A stretch of 64,000 nucleotides of DNA, taken from the NCBI RefSeq assembly GCF_014694405.1, contig NZ_JAAUWV010000016.1, positions 17,770-81,769 of the forward strand, given 5' to 3'. Positions 8,296 to 16,881 of this stretch are shown piece after piece. The stretch is from Pseudoalteromonas sp. S16_S37. Lineage in GTDB: Bacteria > Pseudomonadota > Gammaproteobacteria > Enterobacterales > Alteromonadaceae. Each line of letters opens with the position of its first letter. Position 1 is the stretch's first letter. The position numbers and the translations under genes were made by a program. The notes under the pieces were generated by a model. It had not been told where the DNA came from and made no database searches. It saw only the letters and a list, made by a program, of their open reading frames with translations.

Positions 8296-10002
8296 ATGAT
8301 CAGTGTCGATAAAGTGATCGAAGCTAACTTGCCACAGTTAGAGCACTCCCCAAAAGTAAAAGGATTAGTTAAAAAAGGACTAGGCTACCTGTTACATGAG
8401 CAAGAGTTTGTTGCGTTTGCTGACACTTACCCACACCTACAAGGCATTGAGTTTGTTGAGCAAGTTTTAGATGAACTTGATTTTGATGCACGCTACAAGC
8501 CAAAACAGATTGAGCATATCCCCAGTGAAGGAAGCGTTGTAATCGTTGCAAACCACCCAATTGGCTCGTTGGATGCGCTAGCCTTAATTCGTGTTATTGC
8601 CAAAGTACGCCCAGATCTGAAAGTAGTCGCAAACCGTATGTTAATGTCGCTTACTCCCATGCACTCATTATTACTCCCCGTTGATAACTTATCAGGGACT
8701 AGTCGTAAACAAGAGTTAGCAAACATCCAAGCACATCTGAAAAATGAAGGAATACTCTTAATATTCCCAGCTGGTGAAGTTTCACGCCTTGGCCCTACAG
8801 GCATCAAAGACTGTAAATGGAATTCAGGCTTTTTACGTATGGCCAAAAAAGCCAATTGTCCTATTTTGCCTATATATATTAAGGCAAAAAACAGCCCGCT
8901 TTTTTACGGCACTTCTATGATCTACAAGCCGCTTGCGAGTTTATTATTGGTCAAAGAAATGTTTAAACAGCGCCAGAAATCTCTTGAGTTCGAGATAGGC
9001 GCATGTATTCCTCCTGAGTCGTATATCATCGAAAATTTGAAAGATAAAGAAGTAGTCGGTTTGATACGAAAACAGCTTTATCGACTCAATAGCAAAAAAA
9101 CACTGCCTCTTAAAACTCAAACCCCAATAGCGGTTCCTGAGTGTAAAAAAGAGCTTAAAAAAGCTCTCGAAGAATGTGAACTACTAGGACAAACCCAAGA
9201 TGGTATGCAGATTTACTTATACCATTATCAGGGCAGTTCCGTTATTTTCAGAGAGCTTGGCCGCTTGCGAGAAATCGCCTTTCGTGCAGTTGGCGAAGGC
9301 AGTGGCAAACGCCGAGATATTGATAAATACGACATGCATTATCACCACTTAGTACTTTGGGATCCAAGCCAGTTAGAACTTGTTGGCGCTTATCGTATGG
9401 CCAGTGCTAAACAGGTTATTGAAGAATATGGCCAGCAAGGTTTGTATACTGATAGTCTATTTGATTACAGCGAAAAAATGGCGCCATACTTCGAGCATGG
9501 CCTAGAGCTTGGCAGAAGCTTTGTGCAACCAAAGTATTGGGGAAGGAAAAGCTTAGATTACCTTTGGTATGGCATTGGTGCCTTTGTTAAACGCTATCCA
9601 GAACACAGATATTTATTTGGCGCGGTAAGCTTATCCAACAGTTTGCCTGACGAAGCGAAGGCGATGCTGGTTTATCACTATCAACACTACTTTTCTCGTT
9701 TGCCAGACCATGCTCAGCCTAAAAATGAGTATAAGCTTACCAGCCAACAAATTGAACAGTATAAAAACCTATTCCATGGCAATGACATTAAGGAAGACTT
9801 TGCAGAGCTGAAACATGTTTTAGCTAATTTAGGTGCTCAGGTGCCCACACTATTTAAGCAATATACCGAAGTTTGTGAAGAGGATGGCGCTAACTTCCTT
9901 TGCTTCAGCATTGATCCCGATTTTAATAATTGTATAGATGGCTTGGTACTGTGTGATTTAACTAAAATTAAACCGCAAAAAGCAAAACGCTACCTAGGCT
10001 AG
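8296..10002 (+). CDS. olsF: Two-domain acyltransferase, OlsF-like (ornithine lipid synthesis)
   Basis: The 568-aa protein joins two acyltransferase modules. The N-terminal half is a PlsC/OlsA-like O-acyltransferase with ANHPIGSLDAL (His87, Asp93) and IFPAGEVSR. The C-terminal half, from about residue 290, resembles OlsB/GNAT-type N-acyltransferases and contains REIAFRAVGEGSGKR and LELGRSFVQPKYWG. This order is the OlsF arrangement known from Serratia and several marine gammaproteobacteria, in which one protein makes ornithine (or other amino acid) lipids. The head-group amino acid cannot be read from the sequence. The start is ATG with AGGAC upstream. Confidence 0.82.
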   Translation: MISVDKVIEANLPQLEHSPKVKGLVKKGLGYLLHEQEFVAFADTYPHLQGIEFVEQVLDELDFDARYKPKQIEHIPSEGSVVIVANHPIGSLDALALIRVIAKVRPDLKVVANRMLMSLTPMHSLLLPVDNLSGTSRKQELANIQAHLKNEGILLIFPAGEVSRLGPTGIKDCKWNSGFLRMAKKANCPILPIYIKAKNSPLFYGTSMIYKPLASLLLVKEMFKQRQKSLEFEIGACIPPESYIIENLKDKEVVGLIRKQLYRLNSKKTLPLKTQTPIAVPECKKELKKALEECELLGQTQDGMQIYLYHYQGSSVIFRELGRLREIAFRAVGEGSGKRRDIDKYDMHYHHLVLWDPSQLELVGAYRMASAKQVIEEYGQQGLYTDSLFDYSEKMAPYFEHGLELGRSFVQPKYWGRKSLDYLWYGIGAFVKRYPEHRYLFGAVSLSNSLPDEAKAMLVYHYQHYFSRLPDHAQPKNEYKLTSQQIEQYKNLFHGNDIKEDFAELKHVLANLGAQVPTLFKQYTEVCEEDGANFLCFSIDPDFNNCIDGLVLCDLTKIKPQKAKRYLG

Positions 10003-10009
10003 AGCCATA

Positions 10010-10040
10010 GTGTGATGTGCGTAGGGTAGGTGCATCACAC
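10010..10040. repeat. Inverted repeat/hairpin downstream of the olsF-like gene
   Basis: GTGTGATG (10010-10017) and CATCACAC (10033-10040) form an 8-bp stem around a 15-base G-rich loop. There is no T-run, so this is not a classical terminator. The GTAGGGT-type loop recalls short dispersed intergenic repeats, but I see only one copy in this window. Confidence 0.4.
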
Positions 10041-10102
10041 ATTCCCCTGCAATCCAAATCATAGTAAGCTTTGGCTACGCTTTCTAACTGTTAATAAGCT
10101 TT

Positions 10103-10585
10103 ATGGTCAAAACACTTTTACAAATTGTCATCGCCGTTATTGTGTTCTTGCTATTTAACGCTTACCAACAAAGAGACATGCTACCTACAAGTGAACATCA
10201 ACCAGCCCCCTATTTTTCACTGCCGCAACTTAACTCTGCAGAGCGTATTAGTTTAGCCGCATTCAGAGGGCAAAAAGTCGTGGTTTACTTTTTTGCGCCT
10301 TGGTGCAACGTTTGCCGCTACAGCATGCCAAACCTGAATAAGCTCTATGAACAACAGCAAGTGAATGCAGTGGCCATTGCACTCGACTATGAGAATAAAG
10401 CCCAGATCAGTGCGTTTGTTGCCGACCTAAAGCTATCGTTACCTATCTTGCTTGGCAACGAAAATATTGCAGCAAACTATAGAATCAGAGCTTATCCAAG
10501 CTACTATGTTATTGACGAAAGCGGAAATATAATCCAGCGAGATATGGGTTACTCAACAGAACTCGGTTTACGTTTGAGAATGTAA
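10103..10585 (+). CDS. Membrane-anchored thioredoxin-like protein (TlpA/ResA type)
   Basis: A 160-aa protein with an N-terminal membrane anchor (residues 3-20) and a periplasmic thioredoxin fold. The redox motif is WCNVC (Cys68, Cys71), and the cis-proline loop appears as RAYPSYYVID near the end. TlpA/ResA proteins reduce disulphides in the periplasm, often for cytochrome c maturation. No ccm genes are adjacent, so the partner is unknown. The start is ATG at 10103. Confidence 0.85.
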   Translation: MVKTLLQIVIAVIVFLLFNAYQQRDMLPTSEHQPAPYFSLPQLNSAERISLAAFRGQKVVVYFFAPWCNVCRYSMPNLNKLYEQQQVNAVAIALDYENKAQISAFVADLKLSLPILLGNENIAANYRIRAYPSYYVIDESGNIIQRDMGYSTELGLRLRM

Positions 10586-10695
10586 GTATATGTAAGACTT
10601 ATCACACACATTATTACCCAAATTTAAAACACTTCTACATGTCAACAAAGTACAATTCTTGCACTCAATAATGAACTTAGTGCAGGAAATAAACC

Positions 10696-12771
10696 ATGCT
10701 CTCTCGTGCCCAAAATAAAGTATTTTTGTTATCCCCCATAATGATGTGTATTGCACTTGCAACACACGCCCAAGACAAACCGAACAATATGGAACACATT
10801 GAAGTGCACTACAAACGTAGCAGCATCACAAGCTCTATTACCGAGGATACTGAAAAGCTAGTTGAAATGCCGGGCGCTATGGGCGACCCTCTGCGTGCCG
10901 TTTATGCTCTGCCTGGCGTAGTGGCTGCAGGAGGTTCGATGAGCGAGCCTGCGGTAAGAGGTTCATCGCCCAGTGACAATATTTTCGAGGTCGACTTTAT
11001 GCCTGCAGGTTATATTTTCCATGACTTCGGAAGTTCTATATTCAACCGCCATATTATCCAAGATTTTCAATTGTATTCCGCAGGCTATGGCGCGGCATAT
11101 AGTAACGCAACCGGTGCGGTATTTGACGTGACTTTGCGCAACCCCAAATATCAACCTATCACCACAACGCTTGATTTTACCATGTTTAATGCTGGAGTTT
11201 TTGTTGAAGGCCAAGCTACCGAGAACACCGCTTTTTATTTTTCGGCACGCAAAAGCACCCTGCCATTATTTTTCTCTGAAGGTGAAGAGTTAGAAGATGA
11301 TGATGGTGAAAAAAACGGCATCGTTGTCAACGATGCGCCTGATGATCATGACTATCAAGGTAAATGGTTATGGGATATAGATAACAACAATACCCTCACC
11401 TTTAACTTCACGGGCGCTGAAGATTCAGCAGCAGCTGGATTCAATGAGCGTGCTGAACTCGCAAAAAAAACACCAGAGCTCCAAGGGGATGCTCGGTTTA
11501 TTCGTGAGTTCACCAGCCAAAGTTTACTGTGGGATCACTACAGTAAAAACTATCATCTAAGAGTTGGCGTGGGTGCACTAGACCATTCAGGACGACTTGA
11601 ATACGGTAAAAAAGCGACTTTAAGTTCGGGTTATTTTGAACAAGAGGAAGAGAAGCAATACAGCTATAAGGCACAACTTAACTATCGTATCAACCAAGCA
11701 CATAGGATCATTACTGATTTTGCTTATTTTGATAACGAGACCACCTTCAAATACGATACTTTTCAGTACTTATGTACCGAACTTGACCCTGATTGCGACT
11801 TAAAAAAAGGTGAACGTATCACAGGCAAACAACAAATTGCTATCGACTCCGGTTTTATCGGTGTAACGCATGTTTGGCAAGTCACTGACAAATTGCAATC
11901 AGAAGTGGGTGTACAATTGCAACACAATGACTACACCGATGAAGACTTTATGTCACCGCGTGTAGCGCTTAATTATTACCTTAGCGACGACAGTACGATT
12001 ACTGCTAAATATGGTCAATACAATCGCATGCAGGACGTAGACTACATAATCCCTAAAGTGGGTAATCCCAAGTTAAAATCACAAACTTCCGATCACTTTA
12101 CACTCGGATTTGAACAGCAACTTGAAAACGAGTGGTCATGGTCGATTGAAGGTTACTATAAAACTATGGATGACTTACCTTTGGCAATAGATCCAAGTGC
12201 GCCAGATGCACACTTGCTGTATAGCAACCAAGTTGAGGGTAAAGCTTACGGGGTCGATTTATTGCTTAGCAAAAACAAAACCGACAACTGGTATGGATGG
12301 GTTGCTCTGAGTTACGCTAAAAGCGAACGGACGGACAACAGAGCCAACGTAACCCGTGACTATTATGCCGACACGCCTTTGGTCTTTAATGCCGTATTCC
12401 ATTATGAAATAAACGAGCTGTGGGAAGGCGGTTTTAATTTTACCGCACGCAGTGGACAAACCTACACACCGATTGTTGGAGTAAAAGAAAACCCTGACTA
12501 TGTAGACCACTATTTACCAGTTTATGGCGAACCGTTTTCCAAACGTCATGACTTGTACCACAGATTGGATATTCGTTTTGAGCGAAAAACCCAATTGTTT
12601 GGACTTGATGGCAAATTGATCCTTGAATTAATGAATGCTTATGGTCAGAAAAACATTAGCTACATTGATTTGGACTACAAGAAAGTTAAGTCGGTTGATG
12701 ATTTATACATCAAAGAAGAAGAAGACGATTTTGAAATGCGCCCTTCAATCGGCTTTAGCGTCACTTTCTAA
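10696..12771 (+). CDS. TonB-dependent outer-membrane receptor
   Basis: The 691-aa protein has an N-terminal signal peptide ending near ATHAQ and then a plug domain (about residues 50-160, with RAVYALPGVVAAGGSMSEPAVRG). A 22-strand-type beta barrel follows and ends in FSVTF with a terminal Phe. It imports an unidentified ligand across the outer membrane using TonB. A putative hairpin follows the gene. It stands alone, so no neighbour indicates the substrate. Confidence 0.88.
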   Translation: MLSRAQNKVFLLSPIMMCIALATHAQDKPNNMEHIEVHYKRSSITSSITEDTEKLVEMPGAMGDPLRAVYALPGVVAAGGSMSEPAVRGSSPSDNIFEVDFMPAGYIFHDFGSSIFNRHIIQDFQLYSAGYGAAYSNATGAVFDVTLRNPKYQPITTTLDFTMFNAGVFVEGQATENTAFYFSARKSTLPLFFSEGEELEDDDGEKNGIVVNDAPDDHDYQGKWLWDIDNNNTLTFNFTGAEDSAAAGFNERAELAKKTPELQGDARFIREFTSQSLLWDHYSKNYHLRVGVGALDHSGRLEYGKKATLSSGYFEQEEEKQYSYKAQLNYRINQAHRIITDFAYFDNETTFKYDTFQYLCTELDPDCDLKKGERITGKQQIAIDSGFIGVTHVWQVTDKLQSEVGVQLQHNDYTDEDFMSPRVALNYYLSDDSTITAKYGQYNRMQDVDYIIPKVGNPKLKSQTSDHFTLGFEQQLENEWSWSIEGYYKTMDDLPLAIDPSAPDAHLLYSNQVEGKAYGVDLLLSKNKTDNWYGWVALSYAKSERTDNRANVTRDYYADTPLVFNAVFHYEINELWEGGFNFTARSGQTYTPIVGVKENPDYVDHYLPVYGEPFSKRHDLYHRLDIRFERKTQLFGLDGKLILELMNAYGQKNISYIDLDYKKVKSVDDLYIKEEEDDFEMRPSIGFSVTF

Positions 12772-12802
12772 ACTTCTAATTTTGGCCTTTTCCCCTCTTT
12801 CA

Positions 12803-12827
12803 GGGCTTGTTTTTTAATAGCAAGCCC
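12803..12827. terminator. Hairpin after the TonB receptor gene
   Basis: GGGCTTG (12803-12809) and CAAGCCC (12821-12827) form a 7-bp GC-rich stem with an 11-base T-rich loop. The bases after the stem are CTTCATG rather than a T-run, so termination by this element alone would be weak. Confidence 0.4.
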
Positions 12828-12865
12828 TTCATGATCCCGCCTGAGTAACTATTTTAGGAGTAACC

Positions 12866-13144
12866 ATGCCAAAAGCGTGCGCATACCATATCTTGGTCAA
12901 AACCGAAAAAGAATGCTTAGACATCAAAGCAAAACTTGCTAAAGGCGGTGACTTCAACAAGCTCGCTAAACAATACTCAATCTGCCCTTCAAAAAAACGT
13001 GGCGGTGATTTAGGTGAGTTTAATAAAGGTGATATGGTCAAAGCATTTGATGATGTGGTGTTTAAAAAACCCTTGTTTGAAGTGCATGGTCCTGTAAAAA
13101 CAAAATTTGGCTATCACCTTATTAAAACCGTTTACAGAACGTAA
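12866..13144 (+). CDS. ppiC: Parvulin-type peptidyl-prolyl isomerase (PpiC)
   Basis: Isomerises proline peptide bonds. The 92-aa protein is a bare cytoplasmic parvulin domain, close to the 93-aa Escherichia coli PpiC. Conserved elements are AYHILVK at the start, [23 protein letters not shown] in the middle (a match for the parvulin core SxCPSxxxGGDLG) and [10 protein letters not shown] at the end. The start is ATG with TAGGAG just upstream. Confidence 0.95.
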   Translation: MPKACAYHILVKTEKECLDIKAKLAKGGDFNKLAKQYSICPSKKRGGDLGEFNKGDMVKAFDDVVFKKPLFEVHGPVKTKFGYHLIKTVYRT

Positions 13145-13159
13145 TCGGAAATACCGATT
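13143..13159 (+). terminator. Weak hairpin after ppiC
   Basis: AATCGG-AAATA-CCGATT overlaps the ppiC stop codon. A T-run begins only about 10 bases later (GATTGTTTTTTG), so this is a low-confidence terminator. Confidence 0.35.
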
Positions 13160-13245
13160 GCTTTGATTGTTTTTTGTCTCTTTTACTTCGAGAGAAATCC
13201 TCTACACTGGGTTTAACTAACCAGCTTATGTGAAGAGGATTTTTT

Positions 13246-13509
13246 ATGTTTACAGTTATTTTTGGTCGCGAAGGATGTCCTTATTGTGTGCGTGCCAAAG
13301 AAGTTGCCGAGCGCTTATCAAGCCAAAGAGATGACTTTAACTACCGTTACGTTGATATTATCAAAGAAGGGGTCAGTAAAGCCGACTTAGAAAAGTCTGC
13401 AGGAAAACCTTGTCCAACCGTACCGCAAGTGTTCATTGATCAAAACCACATTGGCGGTTTTACCGAATTTGAAGCTTATGCAAAAGAGAACTTGGAGCTT
13501 TACAACTAA
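13246..13509 (+). CDS. grxA: Glutaredoxin 1 (GrxA type)
   Basis: An 87-aa glutathione-dependent oxidoreductase. The dithiol active site is GCPYC (Cys11, Cys14), preceded by MFTVIFGRE as in GrxA. The glutathione-binding TVPQVF (cis-Pro) and GGFTEFEAY follow in the standard positions. It keeps ribonucleotide reductase and other thiol proteins reduced. The start is ATG with GAAGAGG upstream. No OxyR site could be recognised by eye. Confidence 0.95.
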   Translation: MFTVIFGREGCPYCVRAKEVAERLSSQRDDFNYRYVDIIKEGVSKADLEKSAGKPCPTVPQVFIDQNHIGGFTEFEAYAKENLELYN

Positions 13510-13657
13510 AAGTGATTGCTGTTCAAAATATGCGAATTAACACCGACTTAGTAAACACGATGTTAATTACCCACTTTGGGTTTGATTAAAAAACACACAA
13601 CTTCAACCACATATAAATTAGTTCTAATTAGTACAAGCATTTGATTCGCTTTTCCTA

Positions 13658-13691
13658 TACAATGCGCGCCTCTTTAAATTCGTTGAGGCGC
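13658..13691 (+). promoter_or_regulatory. DEAD-box gene promoter and RBS-containing hairpin
   Basis: TACAAT (13658-13663) followed by a GC-rich GCGCGCC looks like a -10 element with discriminator. GCGCCTC (13666-13672) is perfectly complementary to GAGGCGC (13685-13691). The latter contains the only plausible Shine-Dalgarno, TGAGG, just before the ATG at 13696. If transcripts start upstream of 13666 the ribosome-binding site would be locked in a 7-bp stem. If they start at about 13670 the 5' arm is mostly lost. Confidence 0.45.
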
Positions 13692-13695
13692 ATTA

Positions 13696-15552
13696 ATGTC
13701 AGAACCAGTCACGTTTAAATCTTTAGATCTTTCTCCTGCAATTTTAAAAGCAGTCGAAGAGCAAGGATACAAGACACCATCTGAGATCCAAGCTCAATGT
13801 ATACCGTTATTGCTAGAAAGAAAGGACGTACTGGGACTAGCGCAGACGGGTACAGGTAAAACAGCAGCATTTGCTTTACCACTATTGAACAATATTGACC
13901 CGGCTACTAAGCAGCCACAAATTTTGGTGTTAACACCAACTCGTGAACTTGCCATTCAGGTGGCAGAAGCATTTGAACAATATGCTAAATATACTAAAGG
14001 CGTTGAAGTACTAGCGCTTTATGGTGGACAGAGCTATGGCATTCAGTTGAGCGCATTGCGCCGTGGTGCACAAATCATTGTTGCTACTCCGGGCCGCTTA
14101 ATTGACCATATCAACCGTAAAACAATAGATTTATCTGATTTACGTGCACTTGTGCTCGATGAAGCAGATGAAATGCTACGCATGGGATTCATCGATGATG
14201 TTGAAAGCATCATGGAAAAAACGCCGAAGAATAAACAAACTTGTTTGTTCTCTGCAACCATGCCTAAGCAAATTCAATCTATTTGTGCAAAATACTTAGA
14301 TAATGCTCAACAGGTTCACATCTCTGCACGTAACTCTACGGTTTCTACTGTAGAACAAGTGTTTTGGAGAGCAAGTGTTCACAAAAACAAGGCAATTGTA
14401 CGCTTCTTAGAAGCTGAAGAGTACGATGGTGCTATTGTGTTCGTTCGTACACGTAACGACACAGTGCAACTTGCTGAGCTGCTTGAGCATGAAGGTTTTT
14501 CAGCGGCACCGCTTAATGGTGATATGAACCAGCAAGCACGTGAGCGCACAGTTGAGCGTTTGAAAAATGGTCTATTAGACATCGTTATCGCAACTGATGT
14601 TGCTGCACGTGGTCTAGACGTTGACCGTTTAAGCTTAGTTATCAACTATGATATTCCGCAAGATAGTGAAGCATACGTTCACCGTATCGGTCGTACAGGC
14701 CGTGCAGGTCGCAGCGGTAAAGCGATATTGTTCGTAAAACACAACGAACGTTACTTGCTGCGCAATATTATGCGTCACACTAATTCGGAAATTGCTGAAG
14801 TTGAACTTCCTTCTGCTAAAGCGGTTGAAGCAAAGCGTATCGCAAGCTTGCAAACTAAGCTTTCAACAGCTCTTGAGCACAAAGACATCACCTTCTTTAA
14901 TGATGTAGCAAAAGATTTAGCTGCGAAGCTTGAGTTAAGTGCTGAAGACTTAGCTGGTGCATTACTTTGTTTAGCTCAGCAACAGTCGCCACTTAAGGTC
15001 GAAGAGATCAAGTTCCAACGCGAACGTCGTGAACGTGATGATCGTCGTGAAGGTGCTCGTGAAGGCCGTGGCCGTGATGCTGCGCCTCGTGGTGAACGTA
15101 AAGGTCGCGAACGTTCAGAGCGTTCAGGCGAGCGTTCAGGCGAGCGTTCAGACAGAGGTCCACGTAATAGCTCACAAGGTCCAATGGATACCTATCGCAT
15201 CGAAGTGGGCCGTGATCACGGTGTTCAAGTTAAGAACATTGTTGGCGCTATTGCGAACGAAGCTGATATTTCAAGCAAGTTTATTGGTGATATCCGTCTG
15301 TTCAATGAACACAGTACGGTTCAATTACCTCAAAATATGCCTGCGGATGTGGTATCGCACTTCCAAAACGTCATTATCTGTAAGCGTCCTATGAAGCTAA
15401 CTAAGAGCTCACATCCTGCTGATCAAGCAGGTGGTTCAGAGCCTCGTGGTGATAAGAAGCGTAGCTTCAAAGAACCACGCAACGACGGTAAACGTCCACC
15501 TCGCCGTGACGGTGAGCGTAAGGAACGACGCCCAGTTAGCTTTACAGCCTAA
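13696..15552 (+). CDS. deaD: Cold-shock DEAD-box RNA helicase (DeaD/CsdA)
   Basis: An ATP-dependent RNA helicase for ribosome assembly and mRNA decay at low temperature. The 618-aa protein has the Q motif near residue 30, AQTGTGKT (49-56), PTRELA, DEAD (155-158), SAT, and HRIGRTGR in the second RecA domain. A C-terminal DbpA-like RNA-binding domain lies at about 490-560 (YRIEVGRDHGVQVKNIVGAI). It is flanked by Arg/Gly/Asp/Glu-rich low-complexity segments, including tandem RSGE repeats and a basic tail. The length and C-terminal architecture match DeaD rather than RhlE or RhlB. Confidence 0.95.
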   Translation: MSEPVTFKSLDLSPAILKAVEEQGYKTPSEIQAQCIPLLLERKDVLGLAQTGTGKTAAFALPLLNNIDPATKQPQILVLTPTRELAIQVAEAFEQYAKYTKGVEVLALYGGQSYGIQLSALRRGAQIIVATPGRLIDHINRKTIDLSDLRALVLDEADEMLRMGFIDDVESIMEKTPKNKQTCLFSATMPKQIQSICAKYLDNAQQVHISARNSTVSTVEQVFWRASVHKNKAIVRFLEAEEYDGAIVFVRTRNDTVQLAELLEHEGFSAAPLNGDMNQQARERTVERLKNGLLDIVIATDVAARGLDVDRLSLVINYDIPQDSEAYVHRIGRTGRAGRSGKAILFVKHNERYLLRNIMRHTNSEIAEVELPSAKAVEAKRIASLQTKLSTALEHKDITFFNDVAKDLAAKLELSAEDLAGALLCLAQQQSPLKVEEIKFQRERRERDDRREGAREGRGRDAAPRGERKGRERSERSGERSGERSDRGPRNSSQGPMDTYRIEVGRDHGVQVKNIVGAIANEADISSKFIGDIRLFNEHSTVQLPQNMPADVVSHFQNVIICKRPMKLTKSSHPADQAGGSEPRGDKKRSFKEPRNDGKRPPRRDGERKERRPVSFTA

Positions 15553-15563
15553 CCGCTAGTCTC

Positions 15564-15591
15564 AACAAAGCCGCTTTATAGCGGCTTTGTT
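15564..15591 (+). terminator. Terminator after deaD
   Basis: AACAAAGCCGC (15564-15574) and GCGGCTTTGTT (15581-15591) form a perfect 11-bp stem with the loop TTTATA. The A-rich left arm and T-rich right arm make it usable in both directions. Confidence 0.85.
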
Positions 15592-15678
15592 ATATCTGCC
15601 AAAAACTCCCCACCTGCATTAGATGAATAAATCACTTTATGCTACATTTTTGTTCTTGAATAAAAATTGAGTATAAAC

Positions 15679-16881
15679 ATGGCGCTACTGTATCGTTGTT
15701 ATCACTTCATTTTGAAATGTATTGTTATTTTTATTGGTGTGCCAAATCCCCAGTTACATCGTGGTAATAATGCCCTTGCTGATGCCATCAATGCACTAGA
15801 TCTGAGTGAAGGTAGTAAAGTGCTCATCGTTACAGATCGAACTCTTATTCAGCTGCCCATAATCAATAAGCAAATTGAGCTCATTAATAAATTAGGCCTT
15901 ATCCCAGTAGTATTTGCTGACGTTAACCCTAATCCGAGCATTACTAACGTAGAGCAAGGCTTTGCTTGTTATCAGCAAAATAACTGTCGCGGGATCATCG
16001 CCATCGGTGGTGGGTCGGTGATAGATTGCGCCAAACTCATCGGTGCAAAAGTGGTCAGGCCAAACAAAGCTGTGTCTGATTTTAAAGGTCTTTTCAAGGT
16101 ACTCAGGCGTCTTCCTCCCAATATTGCGATTCCAACTACAGCAGGAACAGGTGCAGAAACCACAGTAGCTGCGGTTGTAAATGACCCCCAAGCGCAACTA
16201 AAGTATGCAGCAACCGACTTTTCTTTGGTGCCACAACACGCGGTGTTGTTACCTGAGTTAACTGCCAGCTTACCTGAGCATCTCACCGCAACCACCGCCA
16301 TAGATGCTCTGACGCACGCGATTGAGGCGCTGTTGAGCGTCAATACACTAGCGTTTAGTAGGCAACGAGCACTACAAGCCTGTGATATTATTTTTACTTA
16401 TCTCCCCAAAGCATATGCAAAAGGCAACGACTTGCATGCCAGAGAGCAACTGTTGCTGGCGTCATTTTACGCCGGACAAGCATTTACCCGCACCTCGGTT
16501 GGCTATGTACACGCTATTTCACATCAATTAAGTGCTAATTATGGTACTGCACACGGGTTGTCGAACGCTGTTTTATTACTGCCTGTATTGCGCTGGTATG
16601 GGCAAAGAATTGACGACACGCTTGCTATGATAGCGCGAGAATGCAGGCTCACTTCTTTGGACTATCCAATAGCTCGCCAAGCACAAGATTTGTTAACACA
16701 CATTGAGCAGCTACTGAAGATGATGAATATCCAAACCCACTTCACAGAGCTGCGTAATGAAGATATTGATACACTCGCCAAAGAGGCTTTAAAAGAGGCC
16801 CACCCAGATTATCCTGTGCCCTACTTTATGAACCTCAGTGAGTGTCGTAACATTTTACATTCGGTCAGCGTTACAGCTTAA
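15679..16881 (+). CDS. Iron-containing alcohol dehydrogenase family protein
   Basis: A 400-aa NAD(P)-dependent oxidoreductase of the type III (Fe-ADH) family. The cofactor loop is [13 protein letters not shown], and [12 protein letters not shown] marks the domain junction. Metal-binding residues fall in the [10 protein letters not shown] and [21 protein letters not shown] blocks. I prefer the ATG at 15679; an in-frame TTG at 15667 would add four residues and has no better ribosome-binding site. The substrate is unknown. Its end overlaps the end of the convergent chemoreceptor gene by 11 bases. Confidence 0.87.
   Translation: MALLYRCYHFILKCIVIFIGVPNPQLHRGNNALADAINALDLSEGSKVLIVTDRTLIQLPIINKQIELINKLGLIPVVFADVNPNPSITNVEQGFACYQQNNCRGIIAIGGGSVIDCAKLIGAKVVRPNKAVSDFKGLFKVLRRLPPNIAIPTTAGTGAETTVAAVVNDPQAQLKYAATDFSLVPQHAVLLPELTASLPEHLTATTAIDALTHAIEALLSVNTLAFSRQRALQACDIIFTYLPKAYAKGNDLHAREQLLLASFYAGQAFTRTSVGYVHAISHQLSANYGTAHGLSNAVLLLPVLRWYGQRIDDTLAMIARECRLTSLDYPIARQAQDLLTHIEQLLKMMNIQTHFTELRNEDIDTLAKEALKEAHPDYPVPYFMNLSECRNILHSVSVTA

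Noticed and set aside
10010..10040. G-rich hairpin after the olsF-like gene considered as a mobile MITE-like repeat
   Set aside because: Only one copy is present in this window and no target-site duplication is visible, so a mobile element cannot be supported.
15115..15150. Short tandem repeat encoding RSGE units in deaD considered as a regulatory or CRISPR-like repeat
   Set aside because: It is in frame, short and encodes the usual charged C-terminal tail of the helicase.
15029..15394. 121-aa plus-strand frame inside deaD
   Set aside because: It is a shadow of the Arg/Gly-rich low-complexity coding region of the helicase gene in another frame, with no ribosome-binding site and an implausible composition.
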